The translations under genes and the position numbers were made by a program. DNA of 64,000 nucleotides from Gemmata massiliana (GTDB lineage Bacteria > Planctomycetota > Planctomycetia > Gemmatales > Gemmataceae), in the NCBI GenBank assembly GCA_000531095.1, contig HG799465.1, positions 767,573 through 831,572 on the forward strand, written 5' to 3'. The notes under the pieces are model-generated. The model was given only the letters and a program-made list of their open reading frames with translations. It had not been told where the DNA came from and searched no databases. The stretch's first letter is position 1. Every line of letters begins with the position of its first letter. Positions 56,230 to 63,985 of the stretch are shown piece after piece.

Positions 56230-56660
56230 CACTCGGCATCGACATTGAGCGACTTGATGATGGCGTTCAGCACGGGTTCGTTTTGCTCGCGGTCGTACTC
56301 GCTCACCTGTGTGAGTAGTAACAGCGGCCCGGCGAACGTGTCCATGCAGCGTACCCGGCAGTTCGTAGCCGTGTCGACCGTGAGGAAGTCCGCGTTGAAA
56401 CCGATGGCCGGCTGACCGCAGATCGTTTCCATCACTTCTTCCGAGTCCAGTTCCTTGTACTCGCCCTTCAGCGCGTCGAGCGTCTGGTCCGCGAGGTCAC
56501 CCGGATCGCGGGCGTCGGGCTGAAGCGACATCATGAAGAACGCGGTATCCGGGCTGGACACGGTCACGGTCCAGCCGCCGCTTTCGGGGTCTTCGGCCTC
56601 GTCCACGGTCCAGTTCGTTGGGTAGCGAATGACGATACGGTCGCGCTCAAATGTGTTCAT
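56229..56660 (-). CDS. Unknown soluble protein
   Basis: 143 residues from ATG at 56660. Begins FERDRIVIRYPTNWTVDEAE, continues with TVTVSSPDTAFFMMSLQPDA and ends EYDREQNEPVLNAIIKSLNV. The pattern of a strand-rich domain with a final helix resembles the PsbP/DUF1795-like fold, but I cannot prove it. No signal peptide. Overlaps the small membrane protein by one base; a palindromic repeat follows its promoter side. Confidence 0.7.
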   Translation of the reverse strand: MNTFERDRIVIRYPTNWTVDEAEDPESGGWTVTVSSPDTAFFMMSLQPDARDPGDLADQTLDALKGEYKELDSEEVMETICGQPAIGFNADFLTVDTATNCRVRCMDTFAGPLLLLTQVSEYDREQNEPVLNAIIKSLNVDAE

Positions 56661-56670
56661 GCTCGTCTCC

Positions 56671-56753
56671 GAGCGAACGGCCGGTGTGAGCCGGTTGGTA
56701 GGCCCTCGTGCAACAGGCACGCTCCCACCAGCCGGCTCACGCCGGCCGTTCGC
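56671..56753. repeat. Palindromic repeat, GCGAACGGCCGG family, at the ligase stop codon
   Basis: Arms 56673-56699 and 56727-56753 match at 25 of 27 positions (GCGAACGGCCGG / AGCCGGCTCACG). The right arm directly adjoins the stop codon of the carboxylate-amine ligase. Same family as 59329-59483. Confidence 0.85.
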
Positions 56754-57862
56754 CTAAGAAATCCCCTCCTGCGTCTCCCGCACCAACTGGTCGACCACTG
56801 ACCGCGTCGTGCCGGTTTGAGTGTACGTCTTCAGTTGGCGGTCGGCGCTGGAACCGCTTTCCAGAATCTTATACGCATACTCGATCTCCTTGCGCGTGCC
56901 GAGTTCGTCGATCACGTCGCGCAGGAACCAGTCGATCAGCTCGTGAATCAGCTCGCGGACCGGCACTTCTTTCTGTTTGCCGAGATCGAGCAACTTACCG
57001 TCCAGGCCGTACCGCACCGCGCGCCACTTGTTCTCCTCGATCAACTCGGTCGGGTACACGCGGAACGTCATGTTGTCGCGCCGGAGCTTCCACAGTTTCG
57101 CGATGATCGCCTGGAACAGCGCCGCGATGCACACCGCCTCATCCACTTTTGTGCAGACGTCGCAGATGCGGAATTCGAGAGTCGGGTAGCGGTGGTTCGG
57201 GCGCACGTCGTACCAGATTTTGGACCCGTCCGGGATGCACCCGGTTCGCGTCATCGTGTCCACCATGCCGCTGTACTCGCTCCAGTCAGTAAACAGCGGT
57301 GGGACGCCGGATCGAGGGAAGTGGCGGAAGATGATCGAGCGGTAGCTCTTCAGACCGGTGTTGCGCCCGGTCCAGAACGGCGACGACGTGCTGAGACACA
57401 AGATGTGCGGCGCGAAGTACCGGGCCACGTTCATCGCATCAATCAGGAAGTCGCGGTCCTCGATCCCGATGTGAACGTGCGTGCCGAAGATGAGCAACTG
57501 GCGCGCGAGATCCTGCATGTCGTTCTGAACGCCGAGGTAGCGCTCGAACGGCGTGATCTCTTGCTTCTCCCAATTCGAGAACGGGTGCGTACCGGCGGCC
57601 GCGATCACCAGCCCGTGCCGCCCCGCCAGTTCGCTAATGCTCCGGCGTAGCTTCACCAGTTCGTTGCGAGCGTCGTTCGGCGTCTGACAGATCTCGGTGC
57701 CCACTTCCACCATCGACTGGTGCAACTCGGCCTTGATCTGCTCCTTCAGGGTGACCTTTCCTTCGTCCAAGATCTGCGTGATGTACGATCTCAGTTCCCC
57801 GTCGCGGGGTCGATGATCTGGTACTCCTCCTCGATGCCGAGCGTGAGCGACGGGGCTTTCAT
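56754..57862 (-). pseudogene. YbdK-type carboxylate-amine ligase (GCS2 family), frameshifted
   Basis: The GCS2/YbdK family joins an amino acid carboxylate to an amine using ATP. The start (ATG at 57862) gives APSLTLGIEEEYQIIDPATG, the expected N-terminus. The frame then fails, and the remaining 345 residues (ELRSYITQILDEGKVTLKEQ onward) lie in another frame. Restoring one base in the run of four Cs at 57797-57800 rejoins them perfectly. Later motifs are intact: THVHIGIEDRDF, HILCLSTSSPFWTGRNTGLK, NHRYPTLEFRICDVCT. About 369 residues in total, family length. Probably a sequencing error or a recent loss. The two following gene products are ATP-grasp-like, a meaningful context. Confidence 0.85.
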
Positions 57863-57865
57863 AAA

Positions 57866-57957
57866 GAAGTTCCAAGTTCCAAGTTTCCGAGTTCCGAGCC
57901 AGAGAGGTACCGTGTTGTAACTCGGAACTTGGAACTTTGGAACTTGGAACTTCGCGG
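57866..57957. repeat. Heptad inverted-repeat element (GTTCCAA type) before the ligase
   Basis: Plus arm: GAAGTTC, CAAGTTC, then CAAGTTT, CCGAGTT. Minus arm from 57957: GAAGTTC, CAAGTTC, then CAAAGTT, CCAAGTT. The arms are nearly identical and close, giving a strong potential hairpin. Confidence 0.85.
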
Positions 57958-57963
57958 TTCGCG

Positions 57964-59316
57964 TCAGCGCGGCTCGACGAGGAACGTCGGCACCGTGGAC
58001 CCGCCGCCCGCGGTGACGTTGACGAGTTCCTCGGTCGAAATGCGCGTGAGGCACCCGTGCATGAACGCCCCGAACGCGACGTAGGGGTTCGTGTCCAGCA
58101 TCCGGTCGAGGACGTGGAGCGAATTGTTCTCGAAGCTCGGGAACGCCTCGTAGGGGAGTTTCACCTTCTGCTGGACGACGTAAGGCAGCGCGAGCGCGGT
58201 CTGGATCGCGTCGTCCCACGCGCGCTGGTCGACGAGCCAGCCGAGCACGATTCCCTTCCCGCCATAGTCGTCGTTCGGCTTCAGTACGAGCCGGTCCTTG
58301 TTCGCCGACGCCCACGGCACGAGGTCGATCTCCGCGCCGTCGATAGTGGTCTTTCGCGCCTCCATGACGCGCGTCCACGGAATGTGACGTGCGATCGCGG
58401 CTAGTTGTGACGGCGTGAACAGCGCTGCGTTCCGCTCATCGGACAGCACCGCGAGCGACGCCTTCTTGAACAGGATCTTGCACCGGAACGAGTTCACCAT
58501 GCAGACCGCGCGGTCGCGCACCGCCTGCACAACGGGGTGATCGATCCCGCCGCGCTCGACCAGCTCGCTGATGAGTACGCGCTTGTAAATGAGCGTGATG
58601 TGGTAGTCGCCGGCCATGAGCTTGCCGTCGCGGTACTCCACCTCGCGCGGGTCCACGATCCGGGCCTCGATGCCCATCGCCTTGAAGTAATCGTAAAAGA
58701 GCACGAACTCGCTGAACGTGGGCACCTCGCGCCAGTCCAGGATCGCGATCCGCGGTGCGTCGGATACGTGCCCCTGCCACTGTTTGAACGAGTCCGTGAG
58801 CGCGTGCAACACACCGGGTTTCGCGGGGATCGGGTTCACGCGGAACCGGCGCTGGAACTCCTGGAACACTGGTACGCCGTAGAAAAGCTCGGCGAGCGCG
58901 TCGGAGTACCCGGCACCGGCGGGGGTTTCGGTGTTGAACTCGGTGAACAGCAACTCGTCGTCCGACGCGAAGAACGTGTCGAAGCGGCTCGTCGGGCTGG
59001 GGTCGGGGAACCCGGGGTCGATCCCGAGCAGTTGCTCTTCCCAGTCGAGCACGCGGAACTGCTGGCGAAAGGTTGGATCGGCCAGCGCGCGGTCGTACAT
59101 CGTCTGGAACGCGGGGAGCAGCGTGCTTACCGTGTCGTGCAGTAGCCGGTACTGGGCCGGCGTCAAGAACCGCGGGCGCAACACGGTACACACGGGGCGC
59201 GTCCCGAAAAGCAGCCCGCGGAGCTGCTGCACCTTCTCCAGCGCGGCCTGCGAATCGGCCGCGAGCGCCGACCCGGACGCGAGCAGGTCGTGGTAGCAGG
59301 AAATGGCGTCGGACAT
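57964..59316 (-). CDS. ATP-grasp-like protein (glutathionylspermidine-synthase-like)
   Basis: 450 residues from ATG at 59316. N-terminal half has LLFTEFNTETPAGAGYSDAL and FQEFQRRFRV; the C-terminal half shows the ATP-grasp-like lysine/glycine loop RLVLKPNDDYGGKGIVLGW and VVQQKVKLP. The order fits the circularly permuted ATP-grasp type found beside amidoligases. Such enzymes form peptide-like bonds through an acyl-phosphate. Lies between the YbdK-like ligase and a second ATP-grasp gene. Substrate unknown. Confidence 0.7.
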   Translation of the reverse strand: MSDAISCYHDLLASGSALAADSQAALEKVQQLRGLLFGTRPVCTVLRPRFLTPAQYRLLHDTVSTLLPAFQTMYDRALADPTFRQQFRVLDWEEQLLGIDPGFPDPSPTSRFDTFFASDDELLFTEFNTETPAGAGYSDALAELFYGVPVFQEFQRRFRVNPIPAKPGVLHALTDSFKQWQGHVSDAPRIAILDWREVPTFSEFVLFYDYFKAMGIEARIVDPREVEYRDGKLMAGDYHITLIYKRVLISELVERGGIDHPVVQAVRDRAVCMVNSFRCKILFKKASLAVLSDERNAALFTPSQLAAIARHIPWTRVMEARKTTIDGAEIDLVPWASANKDRLVLKPNDDYGGKGIVLGWLVDQRAWDDAIQTALALPYVVQQKVKLPYEAFPSFENNSLHVLDRMLDTNPYVAFGAFMHGCLTRISTEELVNVTAGGGSTVPTFLVEPR

Positions 59317-59328
59317 GGCAACTCTCCG

Positions 59329-59483
59329 GGCGAACGGCCGGCGTGAGCCGGCTGGTGCCTCTCTGCGCGCTGAATTGGCGAACGGCGCGGCGTAAGCCCG
59401 CCGGTGGTGCCTTAAAAAACCGGCGGGCTTACGCCACGCCGCTCGCAACACAGTAACCAGCCGGCTCACACCGGCCGTTCGCC
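59329..59483. repeat. Nested palindromic repeats between the two ATP-grasp genes
   Basis: Outer arms 59329-59356 and 59456-59483 match at 27 of 28 positions and belong to the GCGAACGGCCGG family. Inside them lies a second inverted repeat (59387-59405 / 59419-59437, core GGCGTAAGCCCGCCGGT). This looks like one element inserted into another. The outer right arm adjoins the stop codon of the gene at 59483. Confidence 0.85.
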
Positions 59484-60400
59484 TAAAAGAGTTTGCCCCA
59501 CTTCAATTCCGCCAACTGCGGGCGCGGGTTGAGTGCCTGGTCGATGACCAGATCGGCCATGTGCTTCACCACCCACTCGAAGTATTCGGGGGTGAGCGAG
59601 TTCACGTCCATGTCGGGCGCCGGGTTCATGAAGTCGATCGCGTAGGGCACGCCGTCCTTGATCGCCCACTCCACCGTGTTCATGTCGTAACCGAGCGCGT
59701 CGACGAGCTTCAGCGAGTCGTCGATCACGCGGTTCCGGAGCGCGGGCGTGAGGTAATTCTGGTCGGGAACGTACCGGCGATTGTTGGTGTCGTAGGGCAT
59801 CGGGAGCACGAGGTTCCGGCCCAGGCACATGCACCGGACGTACTGGTCCCACTGGATGAACTCCTGGGCGATCATCGTGAGCAGCCCGGAGCTGTCGTAG
59901 TAGCGGATCAGTTCCTCGACGCTGTGGCACACGTACACCCCACGCCAGCCCCCGCCGTGGGCGTCCTTGAGGATGCACGGCAGCCCGACGTAGTCCGCGA
60001 TCCCCTGCCAGTTAATGGGGTACTCGAGGTTCCGCAAGCTCTCCGTCTTCACGATGCCGGGAACGTAGTCCTTGTTCGGCAGCGCCATCGTCTTGGGGTG
60101 CGCGAGGCCGAGTTTCGCGCACAGCGACGCGCCGAAGAACTTGTCATCGGCCGTCCACATGAACGGGTTATTGATGACCGTTACGCCTTCGAGAACGGCG
60201 TGCTTCAGGTAGCTCCGGTAGTACGGCACCTCGTGTGAGATGCGGTCCACGAGCACACTGTACGGCACCGGCTCGTCCATCCGGGTGCCGCCGAGCTTGG
60301 CGAACTCCGCGACGACGCCCGCGTTCCGCCCGTTCACCTCGTCGATGAACCGCGGTGGGAACGACCACTCGCGCCCCACGATCACGCCGACACGTTTCAC
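59483..60400 (-). CDS. ATP-grasp ligase (RimK/D-Ala-D-Ala-like)
   Basis: 305 residues from GTG at 60400, with GAGG about 10 bases upstream; the nearby ATG runs straight into a stop. N-terminal domain GVIVGREWSFPPRFIDEVNG. ATP-grasp core: CILKDAHGGGWRGVYVCHS (Lys and glycine loop), MIAQEFIQWDQYVRCMCLG, and the metal-binding YAIDFMNPAPDMDVNSL. Probably ligates an amine to a carboxylate. Conserved in order with the YbdK-like ligase, the other ATP-grasp-like gene and the esterase. Confidence 0.85.
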   Translation of the reverse strand: MKRVGVIVGREWSFPPRFIDEVNGRNAGVVAEFAKLGGTRMDEPVPYSVLVDRISHEVPYYRSYLKHAVLEGVTVINNPFMWTADDKFFGASLCAKLGLAHPKTMALPNKDYVPGIVKTESLRNLEYPINWQGIADYVGLPCILKDAHGGGWRGVYVCHSVEELIRYYDSSGLLTMIAQEFIQWDQYVRCMCLGRNLVLPMPYDTNNRRYVPDQNYLTPALRNRVIDDSLKLVDALGYDMNTVEWAIKDGVPYAIDFMNPAPDMDVNSLTPEYFEWVVKHMADLVIDQALNPRPQLAELKWGKLF

Positions 60401-60404
60401 GTCA

Positions 60405-60500
60405 TGCCCTCGGTGAATCAAGATTTTCGATCGCAGATTGCTGATTGCAAAACGGAGAAACGATCCGCGCCGAGTGCCTTCCAATCCGCGATCAAAAAAC
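60405..60500. repeat. Heptad inverted-repeat element, esterase/ATP-grasp spacer
   Basis: Plus arm: CGATCGC, AGATTGC, TGATTGC. Minus arm from 60514: CGATTGA, TTGCGGT, then TCGCGGA. The esterase stop lies in the right arm. Confidence 0.7.
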
Positions 60501-60505
60501 CGCAA

Positions 60506-61225
60506 TCAATCGTGCCCACCAATATACATCCGAACCATGTCGTGCCACACGGGCCAATCGTGGGCCATGCCGTCCCACTCGCGCAGGGCGTTCCCGATTC
60601 CCTTGTCCCACAGTTTACCCGACAGTTCCCGGTTCTGGTTCAGTAAGCGGTCCTCGCGCCCCACCGCGAGAATGAGTTCCTGCTCGCGGAGCCGGTCCAG
60701 GCGCCAGGGGTCGTGTTCGTTCGGGATAAAGTCTACCGGGTTCTGCGAGTAAACGGTTTCGTTGTGGTATCCGCCCATGAACATCTTAATGTCGGTCAGC
60801 CCGCTCATGCTCAGAATGCGGTTTACCCGGTCCGGGTACCGCAGCCCCATCGACAGCGCGTGGAACGCCCCGAAACTCGCCCCGGCGAAGATCGTAAACG
60901 GGTGGTCGTTCCGCCATCGCGCCCACGGGAGCGCCTCGTTCATGACGTAGTTTGTGTACTGCTCGTGGCGCCACGCCCGGGCGCCGGGGTGCTCGTGGTA
61001 GGCGTACCAGCTCTCGGCGTCCACCGCGTCCAGGCACACGAGGTGCAGCCACCCGTTTTCGAGCGCGTGCCCCAGTGCGTGAACCAGCCCGCGGTTCTCC
61101 CACTCGAAGAAGCGCCCGCGCGACGTGGGGAACGCGATCACCCGCGCCCCGCCGTGCCCGAATTCAAGCAGTTCCATATCGCGGTGGAGCGCTGGACTCC
61201 ACCAGCGGTGATACGCCCGGTGCAT
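60506..61225 (-). CDS. Alpha/beta-hydrolase esterase
   Basis: 239 residues; the family typically starts at this HRAYHRWWSP motif, supporting ATG at 61225. Nucleophile elbow GASFGA with S117, acid D192 (VGREDRLL) and H222 (WDGMAHDWPVW) form the triad. Related to the esterase/EstD and S-formylglutathione-hydrolase group. First gene of the ligase cluster. Two ATP-grasp genes and an amidoligase follow, so it may release or edit the product, or hydrolyse an ester substrate. Confidence 0.88.
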   Translation of the reverse strand: MHRAYHRWWSPALHRDMELLEFGHGGARVIAFPTSRGRFFEWENRGLVHALGHALENGWLHLVCLDAVDAESWYAYHEHPGARAWRHEQYTNYVMNEALPWARWRNDHPFTIFAGASFGAFHALSMGLRYPDRVNRILSMSGLTDIKMFMGGYHNETVYSQNPVDFIPNEHDPWRLDRLREQELILAVGREDRLLNQNRELSGKLWDKGIGNALREWDGMAHDWPVWHDMVRMYIGGHD

Positions 61226-61347
61226 GAAGGCCCGAATCGCGGTGTGAAGAGAGGGGAGTTAGAGCGAGTATGCGAACCCGCGCGCCCTTCGGCAACGGCG
61301 GGACCGCTCAAACGCACGAGCGAATTGGTCAGCAGGGGCGCACAGCC

Positions 61348-62004
61348 TTACCGCGGCTTTTTCTTCTTGCGCTTCGGCGCCGCGAACAACTCCGCGAGCG
61401 CGAGGCTGAACCCCGGCAACACCTTTCCGCCACTGAGAATACCGGCCTCGTCCAGTTCCTTAAACTTCTTCGCCGAGGTGTACACTCGCGCCGTCTTCGC
61501 ACGCGGGTCGATGGTCCACGCGAGCTTGCACCCGACCGCGAAAAACTCCGCGAGCTTCCGATCGATCTCGGCGACCGTGTTCGACGGGCTGAGAACCTCG
61601 ACGACCAAGCCCGGTGCGACCGTCCAGAACGCTTCGTCTGCGGGAATCTCGTCGTTCGGGAACTCGGACCACGGAATGAACGTCACATCGGGCGCGCGGA
61701 CCTGATCGGGACCGAGCCGGATGAAACCGGCCTCACCGGTCACGACGCCGAGGTCGTTCGCCACGACGTGGTTCACAATTAGCCGCGCGATGTGGAGCCC
61801 CAAAAACGATTCGAGGATCCCCATCGGTTTCTCCACGAGGACGCCATCGATCAGCTCGCAGATCGGCTTCGGGGCCTTCTCCAAGTCGGCTTCTGTTGCG
61901 CTCCCGGGCGCCGGACGAATACGAATACGGCTCAGGGGAATACCGCCGAGTTTGGCGTGCAGATCCGCGAACGTCTTCAGTTCCAGTTCGGTCGCCGTCG
62001 CCAT
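61348..62004 (-). CDS. Uma2-family endonuclease-like protein
   Basis: 218 residues. Uma2 proteins have a PD-(D/E)XK nuclease fold and are numerous in planctomycetes and cyanobacteria; their role is not known. Seen here: ICELIDGVLVEKPMG, RAPDVTFIPWSEFPNDE with the metal aspartate, and VVEVLSPSNTVAEIDRKLAE with glutamate and lysine. A basic tail KRKKKKPR ends it. No close operon partner. Confidence 0.9.
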   Translation of the reverse strand: MATATELELKTFADLHAKLGGIPLSRIRIRPAPGSATEADLEKAPKPICELIDGVLVEKPMGILESFLGLHIARLIVNHVVANDLGVVTGEAGFIRLGPDQVRAPDVTFIPWSEFPNDEIPADEAFWTVAPGLVVEVLSPSNTVAEIDRKLAEFFAVGCKLAWTIDPRAKTARVYTSAKKFKELDEAGILSGGKVLPGFSLALAELFAAPKRKKKKPR

Positions 62005-62068
62005 CCTTCGGCCCTCGTGGGAAAGCAGCGGGGAGGCTCATACCTCCCGCTCGCCAGCCCCGATTGTA

Positions 62069-63007
62069 TCACGCTGCGGCGAACTTATCGCGGAGCTTGT
62101 CGAGGTACTTCTTGCTCTGTGCGGTCACGTCCCAGGCGTGCGGCCAGAAGCACAGGTCCACGCACCACCAGTCGTGCGGTACCTCGGCCTTCAGGAGCGC
62201 CGGGGCGAGCTTGTCGAAGTCGAGTTTGCCGGTGCCGAACGGGTTGTGCGTCGAGGTGTTGTGCTCGTTCAGGCTGCCGTCACTGTCGATCACGTGGACG
62301 TGGGTGATCTTACCCTTCAGTTTCTCAAGCAACTCCAGTTCACCGCCCGGGAGCGTTTCCTTCGCGCCGGTCTGATTCGCCGCGACCGCGGCGCACATGT
62401 GCGCGTGGCAGGTGTCGTAGAGCACGCCGAAGTTGTTATTCCCCTTCGCACGCACCATGTCGACCAGGCGCACAATTTCCGAGGGCTTGTTGAACGCGAA
62501 GCCCGGCTCGAACTCCCAGCAGATGTTCATGCCGTAGTCCGCAGCCATCTTGCTCGCCTTGTCCCACGCGGACGCGATCCGCTCCATCCCCTTTTCCGCG
62601 CCGAGTTCTTTTCCTTCTTTTTCAAAATAATCCGGCGCAATCACTGTATCGACCCGGATCGTCTTAACATCGAGGTCCGCGGCGAACGCGCACCACCCGA
62701 GGAACGCCGTTAGGTACGCGGCCGGGTTCTCGTCAACAATGGAGGTACCAGGATTCTTAAAGGCCCACAGGTCCACCGCGATCCCCGAGAGCGCTAACCC
62801 GTGATCGGCGATCTCTTTACGGAGTTTTTGGCGGCTGGCCTTTGTCGGGTGCGACACGGGGCTGGGGTGCGGGCCGAAGCTGCCCAGTTCCACGCCGTCG
62901 TAACCGAGATCCTGAAGCTTGTGCAGAATGACGTGGAAGTCGTTCGTCGGTTGTTCCTGGTTAAATAAATACGCCCACGTGCCGATCGAGATGCGAGCCT
63001 TCGCCAT
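62069..63007 (-). CDS. Sugar phosphate isomerase/epimerase family (AP-endonuclease-2 TIM barrel)
   Basis: 312 residues. TIM-barrel pattern with ISIGTWAYLFNQ at the start, LGYDGVELGSFGPHP, and metal-site motifs ICWEFEPGFAF, GVLYDTCHAH and ITHVHVIDSDGSLNEHN. These give the Glu/Asp/His metal ligands of xylose-isomerase-like enzymes. Likely acts on a sugar or inositol derivative; substrate not predictable. Alone on its strand, followed by Uma2 62 bases after its stop. Confidence 0.85.
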   Translation of the reverse strand: MAKARISIGTWAYLFNQEQPTNDFHVILHKLQDLGYDGVELGSFGPHPSPVSHPTKASRQKLRKEIADHGLALSGIAVDLWAFKNPGTSIVDENPAAYLTAFLGWCAFAADLDVKTIRVDTVIAPDYFEKEGKELGAEKGMERIASAWDKASKMAADYGMNICWEFEPGFAFNKPSEIVRLVDMVRAKGNNNFGVLYDTCHAHMCAAVAANQTGAKETLPGGELELLEKLKGKITHVHVIDSDGSLNEHNTSTHNPFGTGKLDFDKLAPALLKAEVPHDWWCVDLCFWPHAWDVTAQSKKYLDKLRDKFAAA

Positions 63008-63473
63008 GACGGAACCTCTGGTGACATTGGGAGAAGCGTAACGGCGGTCCGGTGCAAGTGATTATAGCGAGCGTCCCTCAAACCATCCGACCTCGACTCG
63101 CTCCACCGCACCCACTATGTTCCTCATTCCCTCGGCGCGGGACTCTGTTCTATGCTGGTGCATTCGACAGAAGATCGCGCCGGGATCAGGGCGCCGGAAG
63201 TTCGGTTCTAGCCGCGACTTTCGGCGCTGGCAAGAAGTATCCGGAGCGCGCACGCCGATTTCACGCCCGAGCGCCCGACGGCAGCAACCCAGACGAAGAA
63301 ATGCCAAATTTTGGCCTTCCCTTCAACTCGTGCTCGGTGAGCACATAGACCGTGCGCAGCAACCCAGACGAAGAAATGCCAAATTTTGGCCGTCGGGCGC
63401 AAGTTAATCCCCCCGGACGCGAACTATTGGGAAACTACCGTGTCTGTCTGGTGGGAGTCGGTAGGAAAGGAAA
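63008..63473. other. Intergenic region with two 36-base direct repeats
   Basis: 466 bases between divergent genes, no gene supported. Two identical 36-base copies (63281-63316 and 63356-63391), each ending in palindromic GCCAAATTTTGGC, are separated by 39 bases. The pair is itself bracketed by GCGCCCGACGGC (63271) and its reverse complement (63389-63400). The stretch ends with GGAAAGGAAA, the ribosome site of the next gene. Confidence 0.75.
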
Positions 63474-63872
63474 ATGAGGATCATGACTATCACCGGTAGC
63501 AAATGCACCGCGACACTTACCCCGCAACGGACCGCCAAGCGGGTCGTTCTGGCCGGCCGGTTCGCGCTCGGAGCGAACGTGGCCGACCACTTCCGCAAGC
63601 TGGGCTGGGAGGTTCACACGGTTAACGCCGATCACGACGTTCACGCCACCGCCGCGGAGACCGATCCGCACGCGGTTCTGCTCCCCGAAAACACCGGGGA
63701 AGAGAGCGGGTACCTCGCCTGCGTCAAACTGCGCCAGACGCTGCCCGACTTGAAAGTCGTGGTGGTCGGTTCGGAGCGCACCGCGGGCCGCGAGAAGTTC
63801 GCCGAGTTCGTCGGCGCGAAGTTCGTGACCGAGGCCGACGGCGTGGGCCGATTCGTCACCGCGATGTCGTAA
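63474..63872 (+). CDS. Receiver-like domain protein lacking the phospho-aspartate
   Basis: 132 residues (129 from the second ATG at 63483). Alternating strands and helices as in CheY: RVVLAGRFALGANVADHFRK, AVLLPENTGEESGYLACVKL, KVVVVGSERTAG, AKFVTEADGVGRFV. The place of the phosphoacceptor aspartate is taken by LLPEN, and the acidic pair after strand 1 is missing. A pseudo-receiver with a protein-binding role is my inference. A 43-base inverted repeat starts at its stop codon. Confidence 0.7.
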   Translation: MRIMTITGSKCTATLTPQRTAKRVVLAGRFALGANVADHFRKLGWEVHTVNADHDVHATAAETDPHAVLLPENTGEESGYLACVKLRQTLPDLKVVVVGSERTAGREKFAEFVGAKFVTEADGVGRFVTAMS

Positions 63873-63985
63873 ATTGTCTGCAAAAAGTCGTCGGCCGGTT
63901 CGCACCGGCTGATGAAAACTCCGCGCCCAGCGCAACGAGTTCTCATCAGCCGGCGCGAACCGGCCGACGACTTTTTGCAGACAAT
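63873..63985. repeat. Inverted repeat with 43-base arms after the receiver-like gene
   Basis: Arms 63873-63915 and 63943-63985 differ at one position (outer ends ATTGTCTGCAAAAAG and CTTTTTGCAGACAAT; inner GGCCGGTTCGCACCGGC) around a 27-base loop. It begins right after the TAA. The outer T-run could also serve in termination. Confidence 0.9.

Noticed and set aside
63281-63391. Possible minimal CRISPR array (36-base repeats, 39-base spacer)
   Set aside because: The geometry fits, but there are only two repeats and one spacer, no cas genes in the window, and the pair sits inside an outer inverted repeat, which is unlike CRISPR.
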